Shown: positions 34,515-44,787 of the stretch, one piece after another
Layout of the letters: every line of letters starts with the position of its first letter
Numbering within the stretch: the first letter of the stretch is position 1
Origin: Mycobacterium sp.
GTDB taxonomy: Bacteria > Actinomycetota > Actinomycetes > Mycobacteriales > Mycobacteriaceae
DNA length: 64,000 nucleotides
Direction: 5' to 3'
Assembly: GCA_003987775.1 (NCBI GenBank)
Contig: RXJD01000014.1
Coordinates: 18,800-82,799 of the forward strand
Notes under the pieces: model-generated
The model's database searches: none
What the model saw: the letters and a program-made list of their open reading frames with translations, nothing else
Told to the model about the DNA's origin: nothing
Made by a program: the position numbers and the translations under genes

Positions 34515-35039
34515 TTATGCGGAGTTCGGGTCGGCGACCTGGACATCCGGCGAAATGTCGCCCACGCGCGTCGCGACGAACGGGATGACTATCGGGGCGC
34601 ACGGCGCCTCCGACTGCGTACTTACTCCCACGAAGGTTCCGTCCGGTTTCACCTGGAATGAGAGTGTCTCGGTGCCCTGCTTCATGGAGTTGTTGCAGGT
34701 GAACATCTTCCATCTGGTCGCTAGCCATTGGCCTCGGTTCTCGCGGAACACCAGCGCACCCTCCTCGGGCGGTTGCGGCCACGTGGGGCTGATCGAGGTG
34801 TCCCATGCCGTCGCGACGCACCCGGCGGGTGGGCACGCGGAGCGCATCGCGATCACGGTGGAATACGCGCCGGTCGGCTTCGGTACGCCGTCGATCGTCT
34901 GCTTACTGCCGTCGAAATCGAACCGGTACATGCCGTCAGCCAACGCCGAAGCCGAGGCAACGAGAGGGGTGGCCAGGGCGGCCGCCGGTCCCAGAATGGT
35001 CGCGGAAATAGCCGCTAGAAGAATGCGACAGATACTCAT
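34515..35039 (-). CDS. Secreted Rv2253-like protein (second copy)
   Basis: A 174-residue exported protein with signal peptide (MSICRILLAAISATILGPAA.., cleavage after ASALA or nearby). The mature part shares the layout of the protein at 21384: GMYRFDFDGSKQT, CPPAGCVAT cysteine pair, a Trp/Arg-rich middle (NRGQWLATRWKMFTC) and a late cysteine in SEAPCAP. ATG at 35039 behind GAAGG. The 34306-34514 gap shows nothing else. Confidence 0.75.
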   Translation of the reverse strand: MSICRILLAAISATILGPAAALATPLVASASALADGMYRFDFDGSKQTIDGVPKPTGAYSTVIAMRSACPPAGCVATAWDTSISPTWPQPPEEGALVFRENRGQWLATRWKMFTCNNSMKQGTETLSFQVKPDGTFVGVSTQSEAPCAPIVIPFVATRVGDISPDVQVADPNSA

Positions 35040-35135
35040 GGTGGCTGCCTTCGTTCAACTGCGCCCCCACCTGATCGTGTGCTCTGAGGCAAACCAATGC
35101 AAGAGGTGCGACCTTCCTTCTCGTATCGTCGGTAG

Positions 35136-35984
35136 GTGCTGATCGGACTGTTGTTCGCCCTTGCCTGCTCGGTCTGTTACGGAACGGCGTCGGTGTTGCA
35201 GGCCGCGGCAGCGCGGTCGGTGGAAGCCGGCAACGGGTCCGGCGTCGACGCGGTCCTGCTGATGCGTGCCCTGCGGCAGTGGCGCTACCTGGTAGGCGTG
35301 GGTCTCGATGGACTCGGTTTTGCGTTCCAGGTGGTGGCGCTGCGCTTGGTGCCGATCTACGTTGTCGCTGCTGCGCTGGCCGCCTCGATCGCGGTCACGG
35401 CCATCGTGGCCGCGTGGATGCTGTCGGTGCGGCTGTCACGAGCCGAATGGACGGCTGTCGGGGTGGTATGTGCCGGCCTGGCGATGCTCGGCATCGCGGC
35501 CGGACCGGAGGGCGAAGGGCACGGCCCCGAGGGACTGGCGTGGGCGCTGTTGGCCGTCGCAGCACTGGTCTTCATCGCCGGGGCCGCCGCGGGCCGGCTG
35601 CCCGACCGTCCGCGCGCACTCGCCCTCGGACTCAGCGCCGGCACCGGCTTCGGCCTTGTCGAGGTCGGCGTGAACCTGATCGACTCGATCGATCCCACCA
35701 AGGCCGCCTTCTATGCGAACCCGGCCTTATACGCCAGTGCCGTCGGCGGAATCGCCGGATTCTTGCTGCTTACCTCCGCGCTGCATCGTGGATCGGTGAC
35801 CACAGCGGTGGCGGGAATGGTGGTCGGTGAAACCGTCTTGCCGGCCATCATCGGCGTGGTTTGGCTCGGCGACCAAACTCGAGAAGGTCTCGGATGGATG
35901 GTGGCCGCGGGTTTGGGGATTGCGGTGGCGGCAACGCTGGTGTTGGCCCGGTTCGGCGAAACACCCAGTCCGGAAACGGTTTAG
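35136..35984 (+). CDS. DMT-superfamily (EamA-like) transporter
   Basis: A 282-residue integral membrane protein with about nine to ten hydrophobic helices arranged as two repeats, beginning LIGLLFALACSVCYGTASVLQAAAARSVEAG and containing FQVVALRLVPIYVVAAALAASIAVTAIVAAWM, typical of drug/metabolite transporters. GTG start 35136. The stop is seven bases before the next gene, so it is in an operon with the streptogramin-lyase-like protein. The substrate is unknown; export of a toxic compound is an inference from the neighbour. Confidence 0.82.
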   Translation: MLIGLLFALACSVCYGTASVLQAAAARSVEAGNGSGVDAVLLMRALRQWRYLVGVGLDGLGFAFQVVALRLVPIYVVAAALAASIAVTAIVAAWMLSVRLSRAEWTAVGVVCAGLAMLGIAAGPEGEGHGPEGLAWALLAVAALVFIAGAAAGRLPDRPRALALGLSAGTGFGLVEVGVNLIDSIDPTKAAFYANPALYASAVGGIAGFLLLTSALHRGSVTTAVAGMVVGETVLPAIIGVVWLGDQTREGLGWMVAAGLGIAVAATLVLARFGETPSPETV

Positions 35985-35991
35985 GTCTCGG

Positions 35992-36843
35992 ATGAGTCGC
36001 ATTCTGGATGTGGCCGTCGCGGGTGGCCCGTACGCGCTGGCCGCGGGGCCGGACGGCGCAATGTGGGTGACGCTGGTGCACAGCGGCGAGATCGCCCGAG
36101 TGACCGGCGACGGGGGCCTCGACGTGTATCCCGTTGCGCCGGAGAGCAAGCCGTCGATCATCACTGCGGGACCCGACGGCGCACTGTGGTTCACCCGTAA
36201 CGGTGACGATCGGATCGGGCGGATTACCACCGGTGGTGATCTCTCTGAATTCGAATTGCGCGGTGGCAGTGCACCATTCGGCCTCGTTGCGGGACCGGAT
36301 GGGGCGCTGTGGTTCACCGCGATGACGTCCGGAGTGGTGGGCCGGATCGGTGTCGACGGGGTGGTCACCGACGTGGCGTTCCCGGGCGGCACACCGTCGA
36401 TGATCACCGCCGGCCCGGACGGCGCGCTGTGGTTCACGCTCAACGAGGCCAATGCGATCGGCAGGCTGGAGCCGTCGGGCGGTGTGACGCTGCGCGACGT
36501 GCCGACACCGCGCGCCGGTCCCGTCGGCATCGCTGCCACCCACGACGACGCCGTGTGGTTCACCGAGATTCGGACCGGCAAGCTCGGCCGTATCCCGATC
36601 GACGACGCCATCCAGGAACTGGAGTTGCCGGGCAAACCGCATGCGGTGATCGCCAATCCGACCGGTGGGGTGTGGGTGAGCCTGTGGGGTTCCGGCCAGA
36701 TCGCGGGGGTGACCGCTGATGGTGACGTGTCGTTGATCGACCTGCCTGCCGGCAGCGAGCCGCACGGCCTGGCGATCGGACCGGACGGTGCGTTGTGGGC
36801 GGCGCTGGAGGCGGGGTATGTGATGCGGTTGCCGACGGTCTGA
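35992..36843 (+). CDS. Virginiamycin B lyase (Vgb)-like beta-propeller protein
   Basis: A 283-residue seven-bladed propeller: the blade motif GPDGALWFT recurs at about 60-68, 101-109 and 141-149, with related copies near 20 and 263. Catalytic residues of Staphylococcus Vgb (His228, His270, Glu284) have counterparts with matching spacing: His217 (KPHAVI), His258 (SEPHGL) and Glu273 (AALEAG); the metal-associated TE..TGKLGRI and SLWGSGQI loops are also present. Vgb linearises streptogramin B by C-O bond lyase action. A related lyase on another substrate is possible. ATG 35992, second gene after the DMT transporter. Confidence 0.85.
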   Translation: MSRILDVAVAGGPYALAAGPDGAMWVTLVHSGEIARVTGDGGLDVYPVAPESKPSIITAGPDGALWFTRNGDDRIGRITTGGDLSEFELRGGSAPFGLVAGPDGALWFTAMTSGVVGRIGVDGVVTDVAFPGGTPSMITAGPDGALWFTLNEANAIGRLEPSGGVTLRDVPTPRAGPVGIAATHDDAVWFTEIRTGKLGRIPIDDAIQELELPGKPHAVIANPTGGVWVSLWGSGQIAGVTADGDVSLIDLPAGSEPHGLAIGPDGALWAALEAGYVMRLPTV

Positions 36844-36869
36844 AGGCCCTCACGACTAATCTCGTAGCG

Positions 36870-37169
36870 GTGACCATGGGCCAGGGTTTTGACACCATTC
36901 CCGCCGCGGAGATCCGGCGCGACGACAACATCGAATTCCCGGTGGGCAACCCGGATGTGAAATGGCACTTCGACGAGAACAGGGCATCGAGGCCGCCGTG
37001 CGACCAGCCCGGAGTCCAGTGGTTTGTCGAGACGCTGGGGGAGCCCATGCTCGGTAGCCCGTTGGGTGATCTGTACACGTTCACCGTGAAGGAAGTCGGG
37101 GGAGCCGGCGCCGACGTCGAAGTCAAAGTCAGGGGCCATGTGCCCGTTCGGCGCTACCGGCGACAGTAG
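36870..37169 (+). CDS. Small hypothetical protein, leaderless start
   Basis: A 99-residue soluble protein I do not recognise; it contains FDTIPAAEIRRDDNIEFPVGNPDVKWHF and ends in a basic RGHVPVRRYRR tail. GTG 36870 is preferred: a -10 hexamer TAATCT (36857-36862) ends seven bases upstream, the geometry of mycobacterial leaderless transcripts, and there is no ribosome site. ATG 36876 is an alternative. Its stop is three bases from the convergent RimI-like gene. Confidence 0.6.
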   Translation: MTMGQGFDTIPAAEIRRDDNIEFPVGNPDVKWHFDENRASRPPCDQPGVQWFVETLGEPMLGSPLGDLYTFTVKEVGGAGADVEVKVRGHVPVRRYRRQ

Positions 37170-37171
37170 AG

Positions 37172-37657
37172 CTAGGTTTGCGTGCACGCCCGCGGCTCGC
37201 GCCGCATCGTCAACGCGTCGACGCCGTTGTAGTACCCCGGACGGACGCCCACCTGGTCGAATCCCACGTCGCGGTACAGCGCGATAGCCGCTTCGTTGTC
37301 CCAGCGAACTTCCAGATACACCGCGCCGCCCCCGGCGAACGTCAGCAGCTCGTCCAATAGGCGGCGGCCGACGCCGCGCCCTTGGAATGCGGGGTCCACG
37401 CCGATATTGCGCACCTCGTAGAACGACACACCGGTAAAACCCGTGGAACCCAAACACGCGATTCCGCCGTAGCCGATCAGCGTCCCGCCCGTGCGCGCGC
37501 TGACGAAAAGACTGTCCTCACTGGCCAGTTCGCGGGCGAAGACGGCCGCCGACCACGGCTGTTCACCGGCGAATAGAACTGCGTCCAACTCGGCGCATCT
37601 GTCGACGTCGGCCGGCAAGAGCGCACCGATCACCACCGGCTCCACGGGCTCGGTCAT
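37172..37657 (-). CDS. RimI-like GNAT acetyltransferase (paralogue)
   Basis: A 161-residue GNAT protein highly similar to RimI, which acetylates the N-terminal alanine of ribosomal protein S18: VEPVVIGALLPADVDRCAELDAVLF, EVRNIGVDPAFQGRGVGRRLL (acetyl-CoA loop QGRGVG), VYLEVRWDNEAAIALYRDVGF. In mycobacteria the canonical rimI sits between tsaB and tsaD, so this copy outside that cluster is probably a paralogue, perhaps with another target. The ATG at 37657 overlaps by four bases the stop of an open frame that starts near the tRNA. Confidence 0.82.
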   Translation of the reverse strand: MTEPVEPVVIGALLPADVDRCAELDAVLFAGEQPWSAAVFARELASEDSLFVSARTGGTLIGYGGIACLGSTGFTGVSFYEVRNIGVDPAFQGRGVGRRLLDELLTFAGGGAVYLEVRWDNEAAIALYRDVGFDQVGVRPGYYNGVDALTMRREPRACTQT

Positions 37658-37869
37658 CGGCTCGCGACGGCCGGACGTCGAGAGCTTGGGATAGAGATCA
37701 ACGACTTCAACACGGCCTTCTTGTCGTCGGCAGCTTGCTTCTCGAAGTAGAGCACACGGTCATGGAGGCGGTCTTGCGCCTTTGTTCTGACGTGGCTGCG
37801 CTTCGTCCAGATCGCGATGAGCGGGGTGGAGATTGCGGACGGAAACGGCGCGAACGGGTTCGCGATCAA
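37654..37869 (-). CDS. Doubtful small ORF coupled to the RimI-like gene
   Basis: An open frame of up to 71 codons between the tRNA-Arg gene and the RimI-like gene, ending in an ATGA overlap with the latter. Only weak starts exist (TTG 37869, or GTG further in). The C-terminal half (AQDRLHDRVLYFEKQAADDKK) reads like a real amphipathic helix and is Lys/Asp-rich, unlike neighbouring proteins. It could be a genuine short gene, or the 3' remnant of an element once integrated at the tRNA. Confidence 0.25.
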   Translation of the reverse strand: MIANPFAPFPSAISTPLIAIWTKRSHVRTKAQDRLHDRVLYFEKQAADDKKAVLKSLISIPSSRRPAVASR

Positions 37870-37897
37870 CGTCGTCGGTTCGTAGGTCGACGGTGGG

Positions 37898-37970
37898 TGC
37901 CCCCGGCAGGATTCGAACCTGCGGCCTTCTGCTCCGGAGGCAGACGCTCTATCCCCTGAGCTACGGGGGC
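37898..37970 (-). tRNA. argV: tRNA-Arg (anticodon CCG)
   Basis: On the minus strand the 73 bases from 37970 fold as a cloverleaf: acceptor GCCCCCG / CGGGGGC, D arm with AGCTCAGGGGATAGAGC, anticodon stem TCTGC / GCAGA around loop CTCCGGA (anticodon CCG, reads CGG), T arm with GGTTCGAATCC, discriminator A. No CCA is encoded. M. tuberculosis has the same tRNA directly upstream of argS. Confidence 0.97.
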
Positions 37971-38071
37971 GCACTAGCGGAACGCTGCGCCATTGGGCCC
38001 CGCCAGAGTAGCGCATCCCGGTGACCACCCGAGCACCGGTAATGGATTCGGGGCGCGGGCCCCCCAGCCAA

Positions 38072-38077
38072 TAGGAT
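38072..38077 (+). promoter_or_regulatory. -10 element for a leaderless argS transcript
   Basis: TAGGAT (38072-38077) ends eight bases before the GTG of argS and there is no Shine-Dalgarno match between them, the usual geometry of a leaderless mycobacterial gene. Confidence 0.4.
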
Positions 38078-38085
38078 GGACGCTC

Positions 38086-39738
38086 GTGACCCCCGCCGAC
38101 CTCGCTGAGCTGCTCAAAACCACCGCGACCGCGGTGCTTGCCGAGCACGACCTCGACGTGTCCGCACTGCCGCCGACGGTCACCGTGGAGCGTCCGCGTA
38201 ATCCTGATCACGGCGATTATGCGTCCAACTTGGCCCTGCAACTGGCCAAGAAGGTCGGCGCCAACCCCCGTGAGCTGGCCGGATGGCTCGCCGAAGCGCT
38301 GGCGCAGGCCGATGGCATCGCCTCGGCCGAGGTGGCCGGCCCTGGCTTCATCAACCTGCGCCTCGAGGCCTCGGCGCAGGCCAAGATCGTCAACGACGTC
38401 ATCGACGCAGGCGACCAATTCGGCCACTCCCACGTCCTCGACAACCAAAAAGTCAACCTGGAATTCGTCTCGGCGAACCCGACCGGACCCATCCACATCG
38501 GCGGCACCCGCTGGGCCGCCGTCGGCGACGCGCTGGGCCGGCTGCTCACCACCCAGGGCGCTGAGGTGGTCCGTGAGTACTACTTCAACGACCACGGCGC
38601 GCAGATCGACCGGTTCGCGAACTCCCTGGTTGCCGCGGCCAAGGGCGAGCCCGCACCGGCTGACGGCTACGCGGGCACCTACATCAACGACATCGCCGCT
38701 CAGGTCCTGCAGAAGGCACCCGAGGCGCTGAGCCTGCCCGACGCCGAGATGCACGAGACGTTCCGTCAGATCGGCGTCGACCTGATGTTCGCCCACATCA
38801 AGGAGTCGCTGCACGAGTTCGGCACCGACTTCGACGTCTACACCCACGAAGACTCGATGCACACCAGCGGCCGGGTGGAGCAGGCCATCGCGAAACTCCG
38901 CGATACCGGCAACATCTACGAGAAGGACGGCGCAACCTGGTTGCGCACCAGCGCTTTCGGTGACGACAAAGATCGCGTCGTGATCAAGAGCGACGGCATC
39001 CCCGCCTACATCGCCGGTGATCTCGCCTATTACCTGGACAAGCGGCAACGCGGTTTCGACCTGTGCATCTACATGCTCGGCGCCGACCACCACGGCTACA
39101 TCGCGCGCCTGAAGGCCGCCGCGGCCGCCTTCGGCGAGGACCCGGCCACCGTCGAGGTGCTGATCGGGCAGATGGTCAACCTGGTCCGCGATGGCCAACC
39201 GGTGAAAATGAGCAAGCGGGCCGGCACCGTCATCACCCTCGACGACCTCGTCGAGGCCATCGGCGTCGACGCCGCCCGATACAGCCTCATCCGCTCCTCG
39301 GTGGACACCCCGATCGACATCGATCTGGCGCTGTGGTCCTCGGCGTCCAACGAAAACCCGGTCTATTACGTGCAATACGCGCACGCCCGGCTTTCCGCGC
39401 TGGCGCGCAACGCCGCCGAACTGGGCCTCATCCCGGACACGGCGCAACTGGAACTGCTGAGCCACGACAAAGAGGGCACGCTGCTGCGCACCATCGGCGA
39501 ATTCCCGCGGGTCCTCAAGACCGCGGCCGCATTGCGCGAACCGCACCGCATCTGCCGCTACCTGGAAGATCTCGCCGGCGACTACCACCGGTTCTACGAC
39601 GCTTGCCGGATCCTGCCGCAGGGCGACGAAGAACCCACCGACCTGAACACCGCGCGGCTGGCGCTGTGCCAGGCCACCCGCCAGGTCGTCGCCAACGGAC
39701 TGGCCATCCTCGGAGTCAGCGCCCCGGAGAGAATGTGA
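38086..39738 (+). CDS. argS: Arginyl-tRNA synthetase
   Basis: A 550-residue class I synthetase, identical in length to Rv1292. The ArgRS N-terminal tRNA-binding domain is followed by the HIGH-type motif in [11 protein letters not shown] (variant HIGG), the catalytic Rossmann fold, the KMSK-type VKMSKRAG and the anticodon-binding helices ending [13 protein letters not shown]. It charges tRNA-Arg. GTG 38086 is the start; the frame continues upstream but without conservation. First gene of the argS-lysA-hom-thrC-thrB cluster. Confidence 0.96.
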   Translation: MTPADLAELLKTTATAVLAEHDLDVSALPPTVTVERPRNPDHGDYASNLALQLAKKVGANPRELAGWLAEALAQADGIASAEVAGPGFINLRLEASAQAKIVNDVIDAGDQFGHSHVLDNQKVNLEFVSANPTGPIHIGGTRWAAVGDALGRLLTTQGAEVVREYYFNDHGAQIDRFANSLVAAAKGEPAPADGYAGTYINDIAAQVLQKAPEALSLPDAEMHETFRQIGVDLMFAHIKESLHEFGTDFDVYTHEDSMHTSGRVEQAIAKLRDTGNIYEKDGATWLRTSAFGDDKDRVVIKSDGIPAYIAGDLAYYLDKRQRGFDLCIYMLGADHHGYIARLKAAAAAFGEDPATVEVLIGQMVNLVRDGQPVKMSKRAGTVITLDDLVEAIGVDAARYSLIRSSVDTPIDIDLALWSSASNENPVYYVQYAHARLSALARNAAELGLIPDTAQLELLSHDKEGTLLRTIGEFPRVLKTAAALREPHRICRYLEDLAGDYHRFYDACRILPQGDEEPTDLNTARLALCQATRQVVANGLAILGVSAPERM

Positions 39739-41153
39739 ACGTCCACCCCGCCGGACCCCGGCACGCCGAGGAGACCCGGCCGGCCAGCAGCCCGCCGCGT
39801 CCGCAGTCGCCCGAAGAGCTGTTGCGCCTGGCACCGAATGTGTGGCCGCGCAACACCGTTCGCGGCGACGACGGGATTGTCCAGATCGCCGGAGTCAAGC
39901 TGACCGACCTTGCCCGGGAGTACGGCACTCCACTGTTCGTCATCGACGAAGCCGACTTCCGGTCCCGCTGCCGGGAGACCGCCGCGGCATTCGGCGGCGG
40001 CGCCAACGTCCACTACGCCGCAAAAGCGTTCCTGTGCACCGAGATCGCCCGGTGGATCGAGCAGGAAGGCCTGTCGCTTGACGTGTGCTCGGGCGGCGAG
40101 CTGGCCGTCGCGCTGAACGCGGATTTCCCGCCGCAGCGGATCACCCTGCACGGCAACAACAAATCCGTGGCCGAGCTGACCGCGGCGGTGAAAGCCGGCG
40201 TCGGCCATGTCGTGCTGGACTCGTTGATCGAGATCGAGCGGCTCGACGCGATCGCCGGCGAGGCCGGAATCGTCCAGGATGTGCTGGTCCGGCTCACCGT
40301 CGGTGTGGAGGCGCACACCCACGAATTCATCTCCACCGCACACGAAGACCAGAAGTTCGGGCTCTCGGTGGCCAGCGGCGCGGCCATGGCCGCGGTGCGG
40401 CAGGTGTTCGCCGCCGACAACCTGCGGCTGGTCGGGCTGCACAGCCACATCGGGTCGCAGATCTTCGATGTCGCCGGCTTCGAAATCGCCGCACACCGGG
40501 TCATCGGGTTGCTGCGCGACATCGTCGCCGAATTTGGCGTCGACAAGACCGCGCAGGTGTCGACGGTGGATCTCGGTGGCGGCCTGGGGATCTCGTACCT
40601 TGCACCGGACGACCCGCCGCCGATCGCCGAGCTGGCGGAGAAGCTGAGCGCCATCGTCCGCAACGAATCGGCGGCGGTGGGCCTGCCCACGCCGAGGCTG
40701 GTGGTCGAACCCGGACGTGCCATCGCCGGGCCGGGCACCATCACGCTCTACGAAGTCGGCACCATCAAGGACGTCGACGTGAGTGCGACCGCCAACCGGC
40801 GTTACGTCAGCGTCGACGGCGGCATGAGCGACAACATCCGCACCGCCCTGTATGACGCCCAGTACGACGTCCGCCTGGTTTCGCGGCTCAGCGATGCACC
40901 TGCCACCCAGGCCCGGCTGGTCGGAAAGCACTGCGAAACCGGCGACATCCTGGTGCGCGACGCGTGGGTGCCCGACGACGTCGGGCCCGGTGACCTGGTC
41001 GCCACGGCCGCGACCGGCGCCTACTGCTATTCCCTGTCGAGTCGTTACAACATGATCTGCCGCCCGGCGGTGGTCGCGGTGAAAGCGGGGGAGTCCCGCT
41101 TGATCCTGCGCCGCGAGACGGTCGACGATCTGCTGAGTCTGGAAGTGAGGTGA
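39735..41153 (+). CDS. lysA: Diaminopimelate decarboxylase
   Basis: A 472-residue PLP-dependent fold III decarboxylase making L-lysine from meso-diaminopimelate. The PLP lysine is Lys97 (HYAAKAFLC). Also seen: [21 protein letters not shown], the [11 protein letters not shown] phosphate loop and CETGD, the cysteine-containing motif of the other subunit's active site. The start is GTG 39735 in a GTGA overlap with argS; the N-terminus is about 25 residues longer than I recall for Rv1293, so an internal start is possible. Confidence 0.95.
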   Translation: MNVHPAGPRHAEETRPASSPPRPQSPEELLRLAPNVWPRNTVRGDDGIVQIAGVKLTDLAREYGTPLFVIDEADFRSRCRETAAAFGGGANVHYAAKAFLCTEIARWIEQEGLSLDVCSGGELAVALNADFPPQRITLHGNNKSVAELTAAVKAGVGHVVLDSLIEIERLDAIAGEAGIVQDVLVRLTVGVEAHTHEFISTAHEDQKFGLSVASGAAMAAVRQVFAADNLRLVGLHSHIGSQIFDVAGFEIAAHRVIGLLRDIVAEFGVDKTAQVSTVDLGGGLGISYLAPDDPPPIAELAEKLSAIVRNESAAVGLPTPRLVVEPGRAIAGPGTITLYEVGTIKDVDVSATANRRYVSVDGGMSDNIRTALYDAQYDVRLVSRLSDAPATQARLVGKHCETGDILVRDAWVPDDVGPGDLVATAATGAYCYSLSSRYNMICRPAVVAVKAGESRLILRRETVDDLLSLEVR

Positions 41154-41156
41154 ACC

Positions 41157-42487
41157 GTGCCCGGTAACGACAAGGACGTAAAGGCCGTCGGCGTGGCGGT
41201 ACTCGGGTTGGGCGTGGTCGGCAGCGAAGTCGTACGCATCATCAACGAAAGTGCCGACGATCTGGCAGGCCGCATCGGCGCCCCGTTGGTATTGCGTGGC
41301 GTCGGAGTGCGCCGCCTGGGCGGCGACCGGGGCGTGCCGCTCGAACTGCTCACCGATGACATCGAGGAACTCGCCTGCCGCGACGACGTCGACATCGTCG
41401 TGGAAGTGATGGGTCCCGTCGAACCCGCCCGCAAGGCGATCCTGACCGCTCTCGCACACGGCAAGTCCGTCGTGACGGCGAACAAGGCGCTGATGTCCGT
41501 CGCCAGTGGCGAACTCGCTGCGGTCGCCGAAAGAGAGGCCGTCGACCTGTATTTCGAGGCGGCGGTCGCCGGAGCGATCCCCGTCATCCGGCCGCTGACC
41601 CAGTCGCTGGCCGGCGACACGGTGTTGCGGGTGGCCGGCATCGTCAACGGCACCACCAACTACATCCTGTCCGAGATGGGCAGCACCGGAGCCGATTACC
41701 AGCAGGCACTGGCCGACGCGAGTGCCCTCGGATACGCCGAGGCCGACCCCACCGCCGACGTCGAGGGATATGACGCCGCGGCCAAGGCGGCGATCCTGGC
41801 GTCCATTGCCTTCCACACCCGCGTCACCGCCGACGACGTCTACCGCGAGGGCATCACCAAGATCACCCCGGAAGACTTCGAGTCGGCAAAGTCGCTGGGC
41901 TGCACCATCAAGTTGCTCTCCATCTGCGAGCGAATCACCACTGACGAAGGGCAGCAGCGGGTTTCAGCCCGCGTCTATCCCGCGTTGGTGCCCCTGACGC
42001 ATCCGCTCGCGTCGGTCAACGGTGCCTTCAACGCGGTCGTCGTCGAGGCCGAGGCAGCCGGGCGGCTGATGTTTTACGGCCAGGGCGCCGGCGGTGCGCC
42101 CACCGCGTCGGCCGTCACCGGCGACCTGGTGATGGCCGCGCGCAACCGGGTGCTCGGCAGCCGGGGCCCGCGTGAGTCCCGCTACGCTCGCCTTCCCGTG
42201 GCCCCCATGGGATTCATCGAAACCCGGTACTACGTCAGCATGAACGTCGCGGACAAGCCTGGCGTGTTGTCCGCGGTGGCAGCCGAATTCGGCAAGCGCG
42301 AGGTGAGCATCGCCGAGGTGCGCCAGGAAGGCGTCGTCGACGAGGGCGGTCAACGGGTGGGTGCCCGGATCGTGGTGGTCACCCACCGGGCCACCGACGC
42401 CGCGCTGTCGGAGACCGTTGACGCACTGGCTGACCTGGACGTGGTGCAGAGCGTCGAAAGCGTGCTGCGACTGGAAGGGACCGACGA

Positions 42488-42491
<4 letters not shown>
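41157..42491 (+). CDS. hom: Homoserine dehydrogenase
   Basis: A 444-residue enzyme (thrA in M. tuberculosis nomenclature) reducing aspartate semialdehyde to homoserine. NAD(P) loop [13 protein letters not shown] near residue 13; catalytic-domain signature [14 protein letters not shown] and [25 protein letters not shown]-terminal ACT domain (about 350-435: [21 protein letters not shown]) for threonine feedback. GTG start three bases after lysA. Its stop overlaps thrC. Confidence 0.96.
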
Positions 42492-44529
<2,038 letters not shown>

Positions 44530-44728
44530 TCCACAGCGTGGCGGGCGGGTTTGCTTGCTTCCGGCCAGGAAGCGGGCTATCCTCGGACCCGTCCAGCAAT
44601 TGCAGCATCTGCTCTGCACAAACTGCCTTGACGCTGAGACAACCACCAATTCTTCTCGTGAACGCGGTTCGCTGTTCGATCACCGTTTCAGAGTCGATTA
44701 TTGGGCGCACTCAGCAATTTGCCTGAAT

Positions 44729-44772
44729 GCTTGACCTGATGCAGGAATCCCCGCTTGACCTGATCAGCGGGG
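44729..44772 (+). promoter_or_regulatory. Direct repeat and hairpin in the rho leader
   Basis: The 12-mer GCTTGACCTGAT occurs twice (44729-44740 and 44753-44764, 24-base period). The second copy lies within a hairpin CCCCGCT (44749-44755) / AGCGGGG (44766-44772), directly upstream of the rho ribosome site AAAGGAAA. A leader structure that could control rho translation or termination; the rest of 44530-44728 shows no gene. Confidence 0.45.
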
Positions 44773-44787
44773 CAAGAAAGGAAATCC

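Noticed and set aside
37654-39834. 726-codon minus-strand frame covering argS and the tRNA
   Set aside because: Runs antisense through argS and translates tRNA-Arg (SSGDRASASG-type peptide); only its last 70 codons, beyond the tRNA, were kept as a doubtful ORF.
39594-41816. 740-codon minus-strand frame opposite lysA and hom
   Set aside because: Antisense shadow spanning two conserved genes and containing no motif.
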